Assembly (NCBI GenBank): GCA_964017065.1
Contig: OZ024784.1
Location: forward strand, 2,826,152 to 2,890,151
Direction of reading: 5' to 3'
Source: Haliclona indistincta
Taxonomy: Eukaryota > Porifera > Demospongiae > Haplosclerida > Chalinidae
Length of the DNA stretch: 64,000 nt
In this document: piece after piece, positions 1-16,351 of the stretch
Layout of the letters: each line of letters begins with the position of its first letter
How positions within the stretch are numbered: the stretch's first letter is position 1
Made by a program: the position numbers and the translations under genes
Notes under the pieces: generated by a model
Told to the model about the DNA's origin: nothing
Database searches by the model: none
The model's input: only the letters and a program-made list of their open reading frames with translations

Positions 1-191
1 GCATTGTTGAAATGTAGGAATTGTGCTCCGATGATTTCATAGACACAAATTTTCAAACACTGTTTGTGCAGATACTAGGTTTACAGTTGAATCTGTCAAC
101 ATAATTTTTTGTGTCCATTGTTGCTTGAGATTCTTTTAAACAGTAGTGGAAACAAGCTTTACTTATTTCAGCTGAAATTGTCTCGTCTGTC

Positions 192-1931
192 ATGGCCTTT
201 TTAGGAGCAAAAGTTGTTATTCTCTTGTGCTTCTTTGTCCATTATTCTCTCAACGCTAATTCGATACTTGTTCAAGCCAATACATCATCTGTGAATTCAT
301 TTGTCTCTTTATTACAAGGATTTACTCTTCTTTGCTTTCCAGTACTGGGGTTGGTGAGTGATGTGTGTTTCAATCGATACAAGCTCATCACAGTATCCAT
401 CGTGTCTTTGCTCTTGTTTGCTCTATTGGGAATGACCGCTACAGTGGTTTTGTATGTTGTTAGTACACATCACTCAATAAATCCTATGCCCTGGTATATA
501 CAGTTGCCAGTTGGGTTTTGTTCAATTGGTTTTGTCCTCTCAGTGGGCATGTTTCAAGCTGTTGGTATCCAGTTTGGTATGGACCAGATGATAGAGGCCT
601 CCTCAGACCAGATCAGTACATTCATACACTGGTACTACTTCAGTATGAACATTGGCACTGGTATCCAAGGACTATTAGAACTAGGCATTTATGCTTTTCT
701 TGGTAGTTGTCAATTTGAAGTTAGCAACATAAAGCATAGACCATCATGGGATGTCAAACTATTTATGTACACTTGCTTTCCTGTGCTGGCAATGCAACTA
801 GTAGCTGCTTTGGTATTGGTGTTGGTCTTCATTAGATCCAGAAGATACTTAGCTATAGAACCTACTGGTCGAAACCAATACATCATGATTTACAAAGTGC
901 TTAAGTATGTCTGGCAACACAAGATTCCTGAGCACCGCAGTGCCTTAACCTACTGGGAGGAGGATATTCCACCTCGTATTGACCTGGGGAAGAGCAAGTA
1001 TGGTGGACCATTTTCAACTGGTGAAGTAGAAGATATAAAAACATTTCTTTTTCTACTTTTATTAGTTTTTCTTCTATTTGGATTTCATTTAGTGGACAAT
1101 GGTTATTCTGTCATTCGGCAACTTAGTTACAAGTTGTGTCCATCAGAGGTAGTGTATGCCAGTGTTAGTTTCAGTCCCAATATCCTCCAGTCCTTGACTG
1201 TCGTGGTGTTCGTTCCTTTTCTTCAATTTCTTGTATTACCAAAGCTATATCGATTTGTTCCCAATATGCTACACAGACTCGGAATAGGTCTAACACTGGT
1301 AGTGTTTCAAGAGTTGGCTGGAATTGTGATTGTTCTGTCCTCCTGGTACAAATACAGCAAGTGTCCACCTATATCCGAGAGAGAATCGTTCTTTGTAGTG
1401 GCTCCGATCGGTGATTGCTTCGTTTCTAACTCGTACGTGCTGTCTAATAACACTTGTGGAAAGCCAGCGCTTCATGACTATTGTGGTGAAGAAGATGGCT
1501 TATTCCTGTGGTCATTGTTACCAGGCTTCACTCGTATCGTAGCTTACCATCTAGTGTTTATGACTGCACTCGAGTTCATCTCTGCTCAGGCTCCACTCAA
1601 GATGAAGGGAATTCTTATCAGTTTTTGGTATGCATTGTCGTGTCAGCAATACTTTATACAAGCTGCAGTTTTTGTGTATATTAACAAGGAAAGGGTGTGG
1701 TTAATATTCCATGGTGTGAAGGTCTTTGTGATCTTGATCTCCTTGTTTCTCTACTGCTGTGTAGCCAAGCGTTATCGTTACAGACTACGAGATGAGGTAG
1801 TCAATGAGCGTTATCTTGTAGAGGAAATATACGATAGAGAACTGCGAATGGCAGAGGAGTATGAGAGAGAAAAGAAAGAGATGATGAGGGCATTTTATGG
1901 TCGTGCAAAGGACATAAGATCAATAAAATAA
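192..1931 (+). CDS. POT/SLC15-like multipass transporter (MFS fold), possibly 5'-partial
   Basis: A single open frame of 579 codons with about 12 hydrophobic stretches, as expected for a major facilitator transporter in the plasma membrane or an endomembrane. The segment FPVLGLVSDVCFNRYKLI after the second hydrophobic stretch resembles the POT/PTR loop pattern (P-x-G-x-x-x-D-x-x-x-x-x-Y-K-x-I). The cytoplasmic segment SKYGGPFSTGEVEDIKTF is typical of SLC15-like proteins. Family members carry di/tripeptides or related solutes with protons; the substrate here cannot be told. The C-terminus is a charged, Tyr-rich tail. A splice acceptor (tatttcag, ending at 171) lies upstream and the frame stays open from 172, so the chosen ATG may be internal and earlier exons may lie left of the window. 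A polyadenylation signal AATAAA lies at 2025-2030. Confidence 0.7.
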   Translation: MAFLGAKVVILLCFFVHYSLNANSILVQANTSSVNSFVSLLQGFTLLCFPVLGLVSDVCFNRYKLITVSIVSLLLFALLGMTATVVLYVVSTHHSINPMPWYIQLPVGFCSIGFVLSVGMFQAVGIQFGMDQMIEASSDQISTFIHWYYFSMNIGTGIQGLLELGIYAFLGSCQFEVSNIKHRPSWDVKLFMYTCFPVLAMQLVAALVLVLVFIRSRRYLAIEPTGRNQYIMIYKVLKYVWQHKIPEHRSALTYWEEDIPPRIDLGKSKYGGPFSTGEVEDIKTFLFLLLLVFLLFGFHLVDNGYSVIRQLSYKLCPSEVVYASVSFSPNILQSLTVVVFVPFLQFLVLPKLYRFVPNMLHRLGIGLTLVVFQELAGIVIVLSSWYKYSKCPPISERESFFVVAPIGDCFVSNSYVLSNNTCGKPALHDYCGEEDGLFLWSLLPGFTRIVAYHLVFMTALEFISAQAPLKMKGILISFWYALSCQQYFIQAAVFVYINKERVWLIFHGVKVFVILISLFLYCCVAKRYRYRLRDEVVNERYLVEEIYDRELRMAEEYEREKKEMMRAFYGRAKDIRSIK

Positions 1932-2140
1932 TAATAATTTAACCAGTGATTCAAAAAAAAAAATTAATCATAGTTTAAAATAACACTCATCACAACTATC
2001 ACTGTCACTGTTACTATTACTGTCAATAAAAATGTTGTAAAAAAATTTGGAGTTATTATGTTGTTATTAAGTTGTTATTTGAAGTTAAAAAAATATGAAG
2101 TTATTTCAAAAAGTACCAGTTATGGGTTATTACTGTAGGT

Positions 2141-3207
2141 CACGTAATACCTAAGGAGCAACTGTTACCTATTGCACTGAGTAAGGGGCCAAGTGGAGTG
2201 AAATTTGACTTCACATTTCACAACAGAGACCAACCAAACCTTGTCAGTAGATCTGCACTAGTTTTGTTCAGTTTCTTCCTATATTATCTCAGTTGGACGA
2301 ATTGGGTCGTACAGTACTCAACATGTGCACTATCATCCCAGGAGGTGTGGTCTGCTTTTTCCCGTCGTATGACTACGAGAAGAAAGTGTTCACCTACTGG
2401 ACTCAAACTGGCTTGTTAGACAAAATAAACAAGAAAAAACAGGTACAAAAATTGCAGCAATTTTAAAATAAATTTGTATGTGGGAAAAGGTGTTTCGGGA
2501 GCCCAAATTAGCATCACAAGTTGAAAGTCTACTCACTCAATACTCTCGTTGCATTGAAGTAAGTCTGGTGTAGTGGATAATGTTATATGCACTGTTTGTG
2601 TACCACATAGTTCAATTCTCAAGGACATGGTGTCACTGGTGCTCTCATGTTGTGTGTGGTAGGAGGGAAACTCAGTGAGGGGATCAATTTCTCTGATAAC
2701 CTTGGAAGGTCATTGTGCACTTACTTGATCTCATTTTTACTATGCATGCTGCAGATGTGTCATAATGATTGGATTACCATACCCGAATATCAAGTCACCG
2801 GAACTGGTCGAGAAGATGGAATACATCAACAAAACACAGGTAGAGTACACTCTTTGTCTCACACTCATGATCCTCTTCTCATCCATTCTCTCTCTAAAGT
2901 CTCGTGCTCCAGACGGCAAGCTCCCTGGTCAAGTGCATTATGAAAACTTGTGCATGAAAGCTGTTAATCAGTCTATTGGTAGAGCAATACGTCACTCACG
3001 AGACTATGCCACAATCCTTCTGCTTGATCATCGCTATACATCAGGGTCAGTGCAGTCCAAGCTTCCTGGCTGGATATTGTCTGAGCTTGTCACTTGTCTT
3101 ATGTTTGGTCAAGCATTTGCTGCTGTAAGGAAAGTGAGTGGGAAATTATACATGCAAAGTTGAATTTATTGTATCTTTTGCAGTTCTTCAATGCAAAGAA
3201 AGATTGA
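2141..3207 (+). CDS. DDX11: C-terminal fragment of DDX11/CHL1-type Fe-S DNA helicase
   Basis: Seven exons can be read at about 2141-2242, 2293-2442, 2490-2558, 2624-2708, 2755-2839, 2900-3133 and 3184-3207, with normal splice sites and no stops. They encode the second helicase domain of the XPD/DDX11 family: [11 protein letters not shown], motif V ([16 protein letters not shown]) and motif VI ([10 protein letters not shown]), then the usual C-terminal end with KLPGWI. DDX11/CHL1 unwinds DNA during replication and supports sister-chromatid cohesion. The first two thirds (Walker A, Fe-S cluster, Arch, DEAH box) are absent: only about 210 bp separate the first readable exon from the transporter upstream on the same strand. 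It is a truncated duplicate, a rearranged gene or an assembly join. The coding sequence itself looks undamaged. Confidence 0.8.
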
Positions 3208-3371
3208 TGAATCACTTGCATTATATTTTGATCCATAATGTGTATTTAGTCTTAATTTAACCATGAAGTCATGATTTCATAGGTCATAGCAAGGTCATAG
3301 TAGGGTCATAGCAGGGTCTGTAGCATAGTCACGCCTACAAATTACTGAGACTGAGAGAGCACGTTCTAGCA

Positions 3372-5272
3372 ATGGCGTTCAACAAGCTTAGCGTAGATGC
3401 TGTAGCAGTGAAAGACAAACGCGTTCTACTGCGGTAAGTAGCGATGTAACACGTACATATGCGTACTGTCTAATCTTTATCGTTATAGTGTGGACTTCAA
3501 CGTGCCTCTGGATGGAAAAACAGTTACTAGCAATCAAAGGTGCTTCACAGTAGTCAACAATAATGATTATCTATCCTTTTTATCTCCTGTTATTCACAGA
3601 ATTGTTGCTGCCCTGCCAACCATCAACTATCTCCTGGAGCAGGGAGCTCAATCTGTGGTAGCCATGAGCCACCTTGGACGTCCTGATGGACAGCGCAAGG
3701 ACAAGTTTTCTCTTGCTCCAGTGGCAGAGGAGTTCCAGCGTCTACTGGGCAGGTACATACACTGAATTGGTTTGAAAATTTATTTGCCTTAACGTGTTGC
3801 TTAAATGAGTTTTTGTTGACTTATTCATAACAGCCAAACTGTGTACTTTAATACAGAAATGTAACATTTCTATCCGACTGTGTGGGACCAGATGTGGAAG
3901 CTAAGTGTGCTAATCCATCTCCAGGTATGTGTTATGCAGATCTATACTATGTTAGCATGTACCAAATTTGTTTAGGATCTGTAATTCTATTGGAAAATCT
4001 TCGTTTCCACCCTGAAGAGGAAGGAAAGGGAGTTGACAGTGAGGGGAAAAAGGTTGATTAGCATTCAATGAACTATACAATAGTTTATGTGATTCCTCTA
4101 TACAGGTTAAGCCCAGCAAGGAAGCCATTGAGGCATTTCGTTCCTCTCTGACTAAACTTGGTGATGTGTATGTGAACGATGCCTTTGGTACAGCACACAG
4201 AGCACATAGGTAAGGAAGGAGAAAGATCAGGTTGTCATACATGTCTTTGTGTTTTCTCTGCTTAGTTCTATGGTGGGAATTAAGCTTCCTGTTCGAGCTG
4301 CCGGATTTCTTCTCAAGAAAGAACTTGTTTACTTTGGGCAAGCTATGGAGAATCCCAAGCGCCCATATCTAGCCATCTTGGGAGGGTGAGGAAATGTTTC
4401 TACATTAGAATGAAGTAAATAAATGTTTGATTTTTAGGGCAAAAGTTCATGATAAGATTCAACTAATTCGCAATCTCCTTGACAAAGCTGATTTGATGAT
4501 AATTGGAGGAGGAATGACTTATACCTTCCTGAAGAAGACAAGAGGAATGGAGATCGGTAGCTCATTGTATGACGAGGATGGATCGAAGATTGTGGAGGAG
4601 CTGGTGGAAAAAGCCAAGAGCAAGGGAGTTAAGCTGTACTTTCCTGAAGATTTTATCACTGCTGATAAGTTTGACAAAAATGCTAACGTGAGCATTGCAA
4701 TCTCAGCTAGTGCTTCTAATTTCTTCTTTCTGTCATCTTAGACTGGCACAGCTACTGTTGATAGTGGTATACCTGCTGGATGGATGGGACTGGACTGTGG
4801 ACCAAAATCTGTTGAAGAGTTCTCCTCTGTGATAGCCTCTGCAGCAACAATTGTGTGGAACGGGTAAATCTATCTACAAACCATCTCACCCTATTGTATT
4901 ATTTTCACCACTCTATCAGTCCAGTTGGTGTGTTTGAGTTTGATAAATTTGCTAATGGATCCAAACAAGTGCTAGAGGCTATAGTAGCTGCTACTGCTAA
5001 AGGCAGTGTCTCAATCATTGGTATGTACTCATTATACATTTCGCTTGTTTGCTAAAAGGCACTCTCCTTTCTACAGGAGGAGGAGATACAGCAACATGTG
5101 CTGAGAAATTTGGAATGGCTGACAAAGTCAGTCACATTAGTACTGGTGGAGGAGCCAGCTTAGAGCTGCTGGAAGGTGAGAGAGAAACGCACAACTAATG
5201 ACATCAGGATACCTGTCCCTCCATATAGGCAAGGAGCTACCAGGAGTACTAGCCCTTTCAGATGCAAAATAG
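3372..5272 (+). CDS. PGK1: Phosphoglycerate kinase
   Basis: Cytosolic glycolytic enzyme that makes ATP and 3-phosphoglycerate from 1,3-bisphosphoglycerate and ADP. About ten exons separated by short introns give the complete protein, from [20 protein letters not shown] to GVLALSDAK. The N-terminal substrate loop VDFNVPLD, the SHLGRPDG motif, [14 protein letters not shown] and the [12 protein letters not shown] region are all present. The hinge and nucleotide-binding half follows, with AILGGAKVHDKI, the [11 protein letters not shown] helix start and the closing [13 protein letters not shown] and [13 protein letters not shown] motifs. The first exon (3372-3433) ends inside the Arg codon before VDFNVP. 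All catalytic signatures are intact, so a functional enzyme is expected. It lies 165 bp after the helicase fragment on the same strand. Confidence 0.97.
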
Positions 5273-5670
5273 TCATCTCATCACTGTTGAACACTATCAT
5301 TGTTAGTAAACTAATACCAGAGCTGCTGAAAATTAAATTTTAAGACCCTAGCTAGCTGACAGATGTTCCATGAACTTTGTGAACTTAAACTCTTCATCTT
5401 GCCATGCCCTACTAGTGATTATTAATTATCCATAACACACAAAGCTAGTATTACTAGTGCTATTAAACTACCCAGATCAAAGGTACAAGAAGTATGTTTG
5501 TTTCAAACAAGTTAAAATTTGAGCTGCAGAAATCTAAAAACTTACACATAAACATGAATAAACTCACATGCATGCATGATCAGACAAGATATGGTACACT
5601 AGAGATGTAAAAATCGCTTGGGCTCAGTGTCAGTCTAAGATCACAGCAACACATAATACAGCTAAAGCGA
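5273..5670. other. Convergent intergenic spacer, PGK to arfaptin
   Basis: About 400 bp of AT-rich sequence between two genes that end towards each other. I see the 3' untranslated ends (for example ttaaatttt near 5335) but no reading frame, repeat or RNA gene. Confidence 0.6.
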
Positions 5671-7135
5671 CTACTGATCTTCACTGGCTGGCATTTCCTC
5701 CAGCCACGAGGGCAGATGGCGATGTCGTTGGTTCTCTTGTACTTTCTCCTTCAACTCTTCTACCATCTTTTCCAGTAGAGTGTGGTTACCGGCAAAATAG
5801 GCACCAAATGCCTGGTGTAACAGAACAAGTTGTCTCTGCATCACCTTGTACTGGAAAAGGGCAGACATGAGCTTCAAGATACAGAAAAGCATACATTGAG
5901 TGATCTAGGTGTCACTGTATATTAAATAAAATTATTAATACCAAATGTGGTCATAACCATTCAAAATTTAAGGACCACAAACTAACAGGGTACAGTCCAC
6001 ACTTCTTAAACGAGCAAACAGTGAGTTATAATTGTGTAAACTAAGGTGCAACAATTGGTAAATGCTTAATCTATTTTTAACGGAGCCTGCAATGCTGGAG
6101 CTGAGATAATGACTGGATTCTGTCTAAACAGCAACACAGTCTATTCATGGGAATTGAAATGACAATGCAGTCTATACCATACTTCCTTCACCCACTAGGC
6201 CTTTGTTCCTACAAAGCATACACTCTTGGTATGAGGAAGAAGAGATAGGAGGAAGAGATAGGAGGTTTTGAGAAACTCACTCTATTTTCATCTAACAATT
6301 TCAATTTGATGTCAAGATCGTTGCGAAGAGCCTCAAACTTTTTCTTGTGTTTCTCAAACTCATTCTTCGTTAATTGTAGCTTGGCAGCAGCGGATGCATT
6401 ACTTGCCGCAGTGCGATTCAGTGCTTCCATTTCTGTACGGTATGCATCAAATAGAACTCGTGTAGCTTCATAATTCTTTGCAGTAGCGAGAGTGTCTTCT
6501 ATAGATCGGCTAGCCACGGTACTGACATTGGCGATAAAGAACTTTACAGAGGCGAGCAGTGTCTCACCATTACGTGCTATTTTCTTTTGTGCATCAGAGT
6601 TAAACGTGAACTCTGTCGTGAGATCGGGATCACGGATACTGAGAAATGCAAAATGCTCTGCCAAGGACTTTTGAGTCTCCACCACATTAAGAAAGTGCAG
6701 TTCAAACTGACCAGCAAGAGAAATAAGATGGTTGTATTTTCGCTGTGTGTCCCTGAGGCTGTTCAGTCGCTTTTCCAACTCGGGGTCTACAGTGCGCAGT
6801 GCCCTGCCAAATCGCTCAGAGAGCACTTGGCGAGTGATTTTGACTTGCTGCATCCCCCACTCTTTGAAATTCGCGCCAGCTGAGCCGGTTCTTACACGGC
6901 GATGCAGTTCTGTGCCTTCTAGTTCGAAATGATTAGAACTGCTAGCAACTGCACCGCTATCAGCACCAGGTGGGTCGCTGTTGTTGTAGGCCGTGTCAGA
7001 ATCCTCCCCACTTTCGTCCTGTTCAAAGCTCAATTTTGGTTGTTGTTGCTGGCTTGCTCCGAGGTCTACCGTACGAAGCTGCTCCCCTCCCTCGTTCTCT
7101 TCCTCCATAGACGGCGGGACTTCCTCTACTTCCAT
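5671..7135 (-). CDS. ARFIP: Arfaptin (BAR-domain Arf/Arl/Rac effector)
   Basis: Two exons, 6281-7135 and 5671-5850, encode 344 residues. The N-terminal ~85 residues are acidic and Gln/Ser-rich. From about residue 90 comes the arfaptin homology/BAR region: WGMQQVKITRQVLSERFGR, RTVDPELEKRLNSLRDTQRK, the strongly conserved NGETLLASVKFFIANV, IEDTLATAKNYEATR and YRTEMEALN. The second exon holds QRQLVLLHQAFGAYFAGN and the family ending LPSWLEE. Arfaptins form curved dimers that bind GTP-loaded Arl1, Arf and Rac1 at the trans-Golgi. The 430-bp intron contains nothing recognisable. The gene is head-to-head with the Tec kinase, with start codons 295 bp apart. Confidence 0.93.
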
Positions 7136-7430
7136 TGTTTAACTGTAATACTTTACAATGACCAACTGTTGGCTGCCACAATCTAGTCAGCTTCAGCCAT
7201 TAATAGTCACGTGCACAATTGGATTTTGCTTTGTTTATTTGCTGTATAAAGTCATTTACGGTATAATCGAAAAGAAGCCGCTGACCCGAAGTACAGTAGT
7301 AGCCGTTTGCTGTGCACCTGCTCAGAGAAAGTTGTTGTCTGCACCTCTTTTCTGTGCCAGTCACCAAAAAATTACTTCAATCTTTACTGCTCATTTCTGA
7401 TTTGTCCAAGAGTGAACCGTTGATCCCGCC
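7136..7430. promoter_or_regulatory. Divergent promoter, arfaptin / Tec kinase
   Basis: The 295 bp between two oppositely oriented start codons must hold both promoters and 5' leaders. It contains one palindromic E-box core CACGTG at 7208-7213 in the context GTCACGTG. The same 8-mer occurs in the two other head-to-head promoters of this window. No TATA box stands out. Confidence 0.45.
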
Positions 7431-13045
<5,615 letters not shown>

Positions 13046-13524
13046 TCAGCGAAATTCGCTCCAATAATTTTCAAAGCAAACATTTAAAAGTATATTCACT
13101 CAATGCAAGTCCCCTCCCAACTGTGCTTAAAGCATGTGATCTTGTGTGTGAATATTTTTACCTTTTGTGTTTGTATGTGTGAAGAGAAAGATAATTTTTG
13201 TGCTAGTCCTAGTATTATTATAATTGTGTCACACATGTATAATAAACCGGTTGGTTGTTTGTTTGTGTATCACAACATTGTTGGTTTTTTGTTTCTTTCA
13301 AGTCTAGTTTGTTTATCGATAGAGAATTACCAATGAAAGACAATATTTTACTCATTAGATTGGGCAAGTTATCTATATGTCACTGTCGTTTTCATCATTT
13401 TTTGTGAAATGATTTTACTGGTCAACAAATTTTAAATAAATTGTGAAGTTTCTGCGTCGAACATCTAGCTAACAGTTACACTGCATGTAAAGTTATGACT
13501 GACTAGGTTCATGAAAAGTGTACA
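13046..13524. other. 3' region of the Tec kinase and spacer
   Basis: AT-rich 3' untranslated and intergenic DNA after the kinase stop. Candidate polyadenylation signals (AATAAA) lie near 13240 and 13433. Nothing else is recognised. Confidence 0.55.
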
Positions 13525-13773
13525 ATGAGTCCTCAGACACCATTGGACCTTGATACGACATCAGAATGCCTGGCTGACTATCTAGTGCTAGAACTGGTTA
13601 GTGCAGCACCATTGTCATCACACGAGGTCAGAAACAATGCTTTTTGACTTGCATAATTTCAAGTGTTCGTGCATAGTGTCTACAATGCCTAACCTTGTAT
13701 CAAGACCTTATAGTACATGTAGGAGGCCGAGGTCTACAATGCATGCATTAACCAAATAAACTCTCTACGTTAA
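13525..13773 (+). CDS. Possible 50-residue two-exon microprotein
   Basis: An ATG at 13525 opens 34 codons up to a GTCAGA donor after 13626. An acceptor (acatgtag) before 13723 restores the same phase for 16 more codons and a TAA at 13771-13773. The product begins MSPQTPLDLDTTSECLADYL, has an acidic, possibly helical middle and ends CINQINSLR. I do not recognise a family. Support is only the open frame, compatible splice sites and position in a gap between two genes. It could instead be chance or the end of an unrecognised transcript. Confidence 0.3.
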
Positions 13774-13855
13774 TAAATGTTATTAAGAAGTTTTCTGTCA
13801 ATATAAATTTGTTATAATATCACACAAAACATCTATTATACATAGCTGTAATTTA

Positions 13856-14750
13856 CTAAGATGCATTTTCAAGAGCTACTGCCATATCTTTCAGTTGAGT
13901 AGAAAAGTTCTGTAGGCGAAAGTGAGTACAACTAGACAGTCTATTGAGACGTACTCACCATAAACTGGGGTAGTGTCATCTCTACTGTATGTAGACGATC
14001 CTGTGAGTCTGACTCAGCTACTCTGAGCTGTAGTGTGAGGTGAGGTGATGAGAGAGAACGACACTCTGACGAGCTCATGGAGACACCAAGCTTCCAATCC
14101 ATGGACACAAGCTGAGAAGATACAAGAAAAAAAACGGATAAACAACCATTGTTGTGCCTATGGTCATGTATATATACACTCTTTTACTTAACCTCTCCAA
14201 CAGAGAGAGCTTGTTTGGGTAGACCACATAAGACAGCTCCCTCTCTCTTCCATATCTCTCTCAGAACCACTACAGTGTCTTCCTTGAACAGCATCGAACC
14301 TTTCAGCTCAGTCACAAGTGACTCAGCTGACAGACGCTCACTAGCAGCAGATCTAAAGAATTATAAGTCAGTCTTTTACAAGTAGGTTTACGTTTTTCGT
14401 GCTACCTCATTATAAATGTAAGAGCATTGATGCATTCTTGGGCACGCCCTTTACGGGCACCGTCTGTCAGCTTGGAAATAGACTAGAAGATGAAGACAGA
14501 GCTAAAGAGATGGCACCGAAGGAAGCATTTCCTACTCACCACCTCATAATCTTCTACGTTAATAAAGCCAACTTTGTATGAAAGCAACTACGTCCTGACA
14601 CTGAAGGTGCGCATTAATTAAAAATGATAAACACTCACTTCAATGCTACTAGAACCAACTTACCAACTCAGCCAGTAGGCCTTGCGGGAGAGAATTGAGA
14701 GTAGAGACGGCATTTGAAAACCCTTGAGGCACATTAGTCAAAATACCCAT
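13856..14750 (-). CDS. COMMD6: COMM domain-containing protein 6 (COMMD6-like)
   Basis: Six exons (14664-14750, 14540-14587, 14406-14482, 14193-14352, 13959-14111, 13856-13909) sum to 193 codons, giving a 192-residue protein. The N-terminal helical part includes QGLLAELLLSYKVGF and ARKGRAQECINALTFIMR. The C-terminal COMM domain starts VGELVSMDWKLGVSMSSSE and ends with the typical TLPQFMNFSTQLKDMA. The DWKLG...SSSECRSL segment fits COMMD6 best among the ten paralogues. COMMD proteins assemble into the Commander complex that returns membrane proteins from endosomes to the surface. Human COMMD6 is shorter because it lacks the N-terminal domain that is present here. The gene is head-to-head with RPL4. 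Confidence 0.85.
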
Positions 14751-14941
14751 CCTGGCTTGTTGAGTTAACGATGCTTACCGTACCGTACCGGTAAATGTTA
14801 ACGTAACGAACACGCTACGCATGTCGCGCATGCGTGGGGATCAAGGACCAGGCAGTCACGTGGCCGTGCTAGGTTCTAGATCTAGAGGAGACAACTTTAT
14901 CCATTAGGATCGAGGAGCAGCGCTCATAAGTGGTTGCTAAA
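14751..14941. promoter_or_regulatory. Divergent promoter, COMMD6 / RPL4
   Basis: 191 bp separate the two start codons. The region contains a short TACCG tandem (about 14777-14791), a CG-rich patch with TGCGCATGCG-like sequence, and one E-box CACGTG at 14857-14862 in the context GTCACGTG. Confidence 0.45.
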
Positions 14942-16257
14942 ATGGTCAGTAGAAACTATAGTACGTCATATTTTGTATCTACAACGTAAAAATGAAGAAC
15001 ATTAAAGACACTCGTATTCATTCTCTTCACAGTCTGCTCGACCACTGGTTACAGTATTTAAGGAGGATGGCAAGGTCTCCAAGCAAGTTACAATGCCTGC
15101 TGTGTTCAAGGCACCAATCAGGGAGGATGTAGTTCATTTTGTGCATACTAACATGGCTAAGAACAAGAGACAGCCATATGCTGTGTCTCGTAAAGCTGGG
15201 CACCAGACTAGTGCTGAGTCATGGGGTACTGGACGAGCAGTAGCTAGGATCCCTCGAGTGAGGGGTGGAGGAACACATCGCTCAGGACAAGGAGCTTTTG
15301 GAAATGTAATACTAAACACTATTTAACAAAATGATTTACTCATTTCACAGATGTGTCGCAAAGGTCGTATGTTTGCTCCAACCAAGACCTGGCGCCGTTG
15401 GCACCATCGTATCAACCAGAATCAGCGTCGCTATGCTCTGTGTGCTGCTCTTGCCGCTACAGCTCTTCCATCTCTTGTCATGGCTCGTGGTCACCGTATT
15501 CAGAAGATCTCAGAAGTTCCTTTAGTCGTCGAGGACGGCATTGAAGGCATCAGCAAGACAAAGGATGCAGTAAAGCTGTTGAAGACTGTCAAGGCTTATA
15601 GTGATGTGGAGAAGAGCAAGCGTTCTGTTAAGGTTCGAGCTGGCAAAGGGAAAATGAGGAATCGTCGTTACACACAGCGAAAGGGCCCTTTAATCATCTA
15701 CAATAAGGACAGTGGTATAAGGCGTGGGTTTAGGAATGTTCCTGGTATCGAGTTGCTGAATGTTGATCGATTGAATCTCCTTCGTTTGGCTCCCGGTGGA
15801 CACATGGGTCGGTTCTGCATATGGTCTCGTGGTGCATTCGAAAAACTTGACTCTATCTATGGTACATGGAGAAAGAAGTCTACTACAAAACGCAACTTCA
15901 CGTGAGTTAGCAAAATTGCAGTCCTGATGTATTTATTGGTTTATTGATTCAGTCTACCTCGCCATAAGATGTTGAACAGTGATTTGTCTCGTATCATCAA
16001 TTCCGAAGAAATTCAGAAGCAACTGAATAAGAAAGGGTATGGCGCTATGTCAGTGATTGATTTATCTCTGTCTCTCTGTTTACAGACCTAGTCGTAGTCC
16101 TCGTGCTCCACTAAAGAAGAACCCACTCAAGAATCGTCATGCTATGCTCCATCTCAATCCTTACGCTCGTGTCCAGCGCAAAAATGCTTTGAAAGTTGAG
16201 CTGAAGCGGAGAAAGGCTCGTGAAGATGCTATTGCTAAGAAAAGAGGACAAAAGTAA
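14942..16257 (+). CDS. RPL4: 60S ribosomal protein L4 (uL4)
   Basis: Five exons (14942-14944, 15033-15305, 15351-15901, 15953-16036, 16086-16257) total 361 codons. Exon 1 contains only the ATG, with the intron falling between Met and SARPLVTV. The protein shows the uL4 signatures [71 protein letters not shown] and [12 protein letters not shown]. The internal extended loop reaches into the peptide exit tunnel in known structures. The lysine-rich tail of vertebrate RPL4 is absent: the product ends at 360 residues, close to fungal length. Confidence 0.97.
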
Positions 16258-16351
16258 TTGAACTCTTAGAAATGTGCATTGCTCATACAAGAATGTTTGG
16301 AAATTTTATCACGAAAACATGATGTGCATGGATAATATTGATATCACTGTC

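Noticed and set aside
15134..15319. Minus-strand frame opposite RPL4
   Set aside because: Shadow of the highly conserved RPL4 exon 2.
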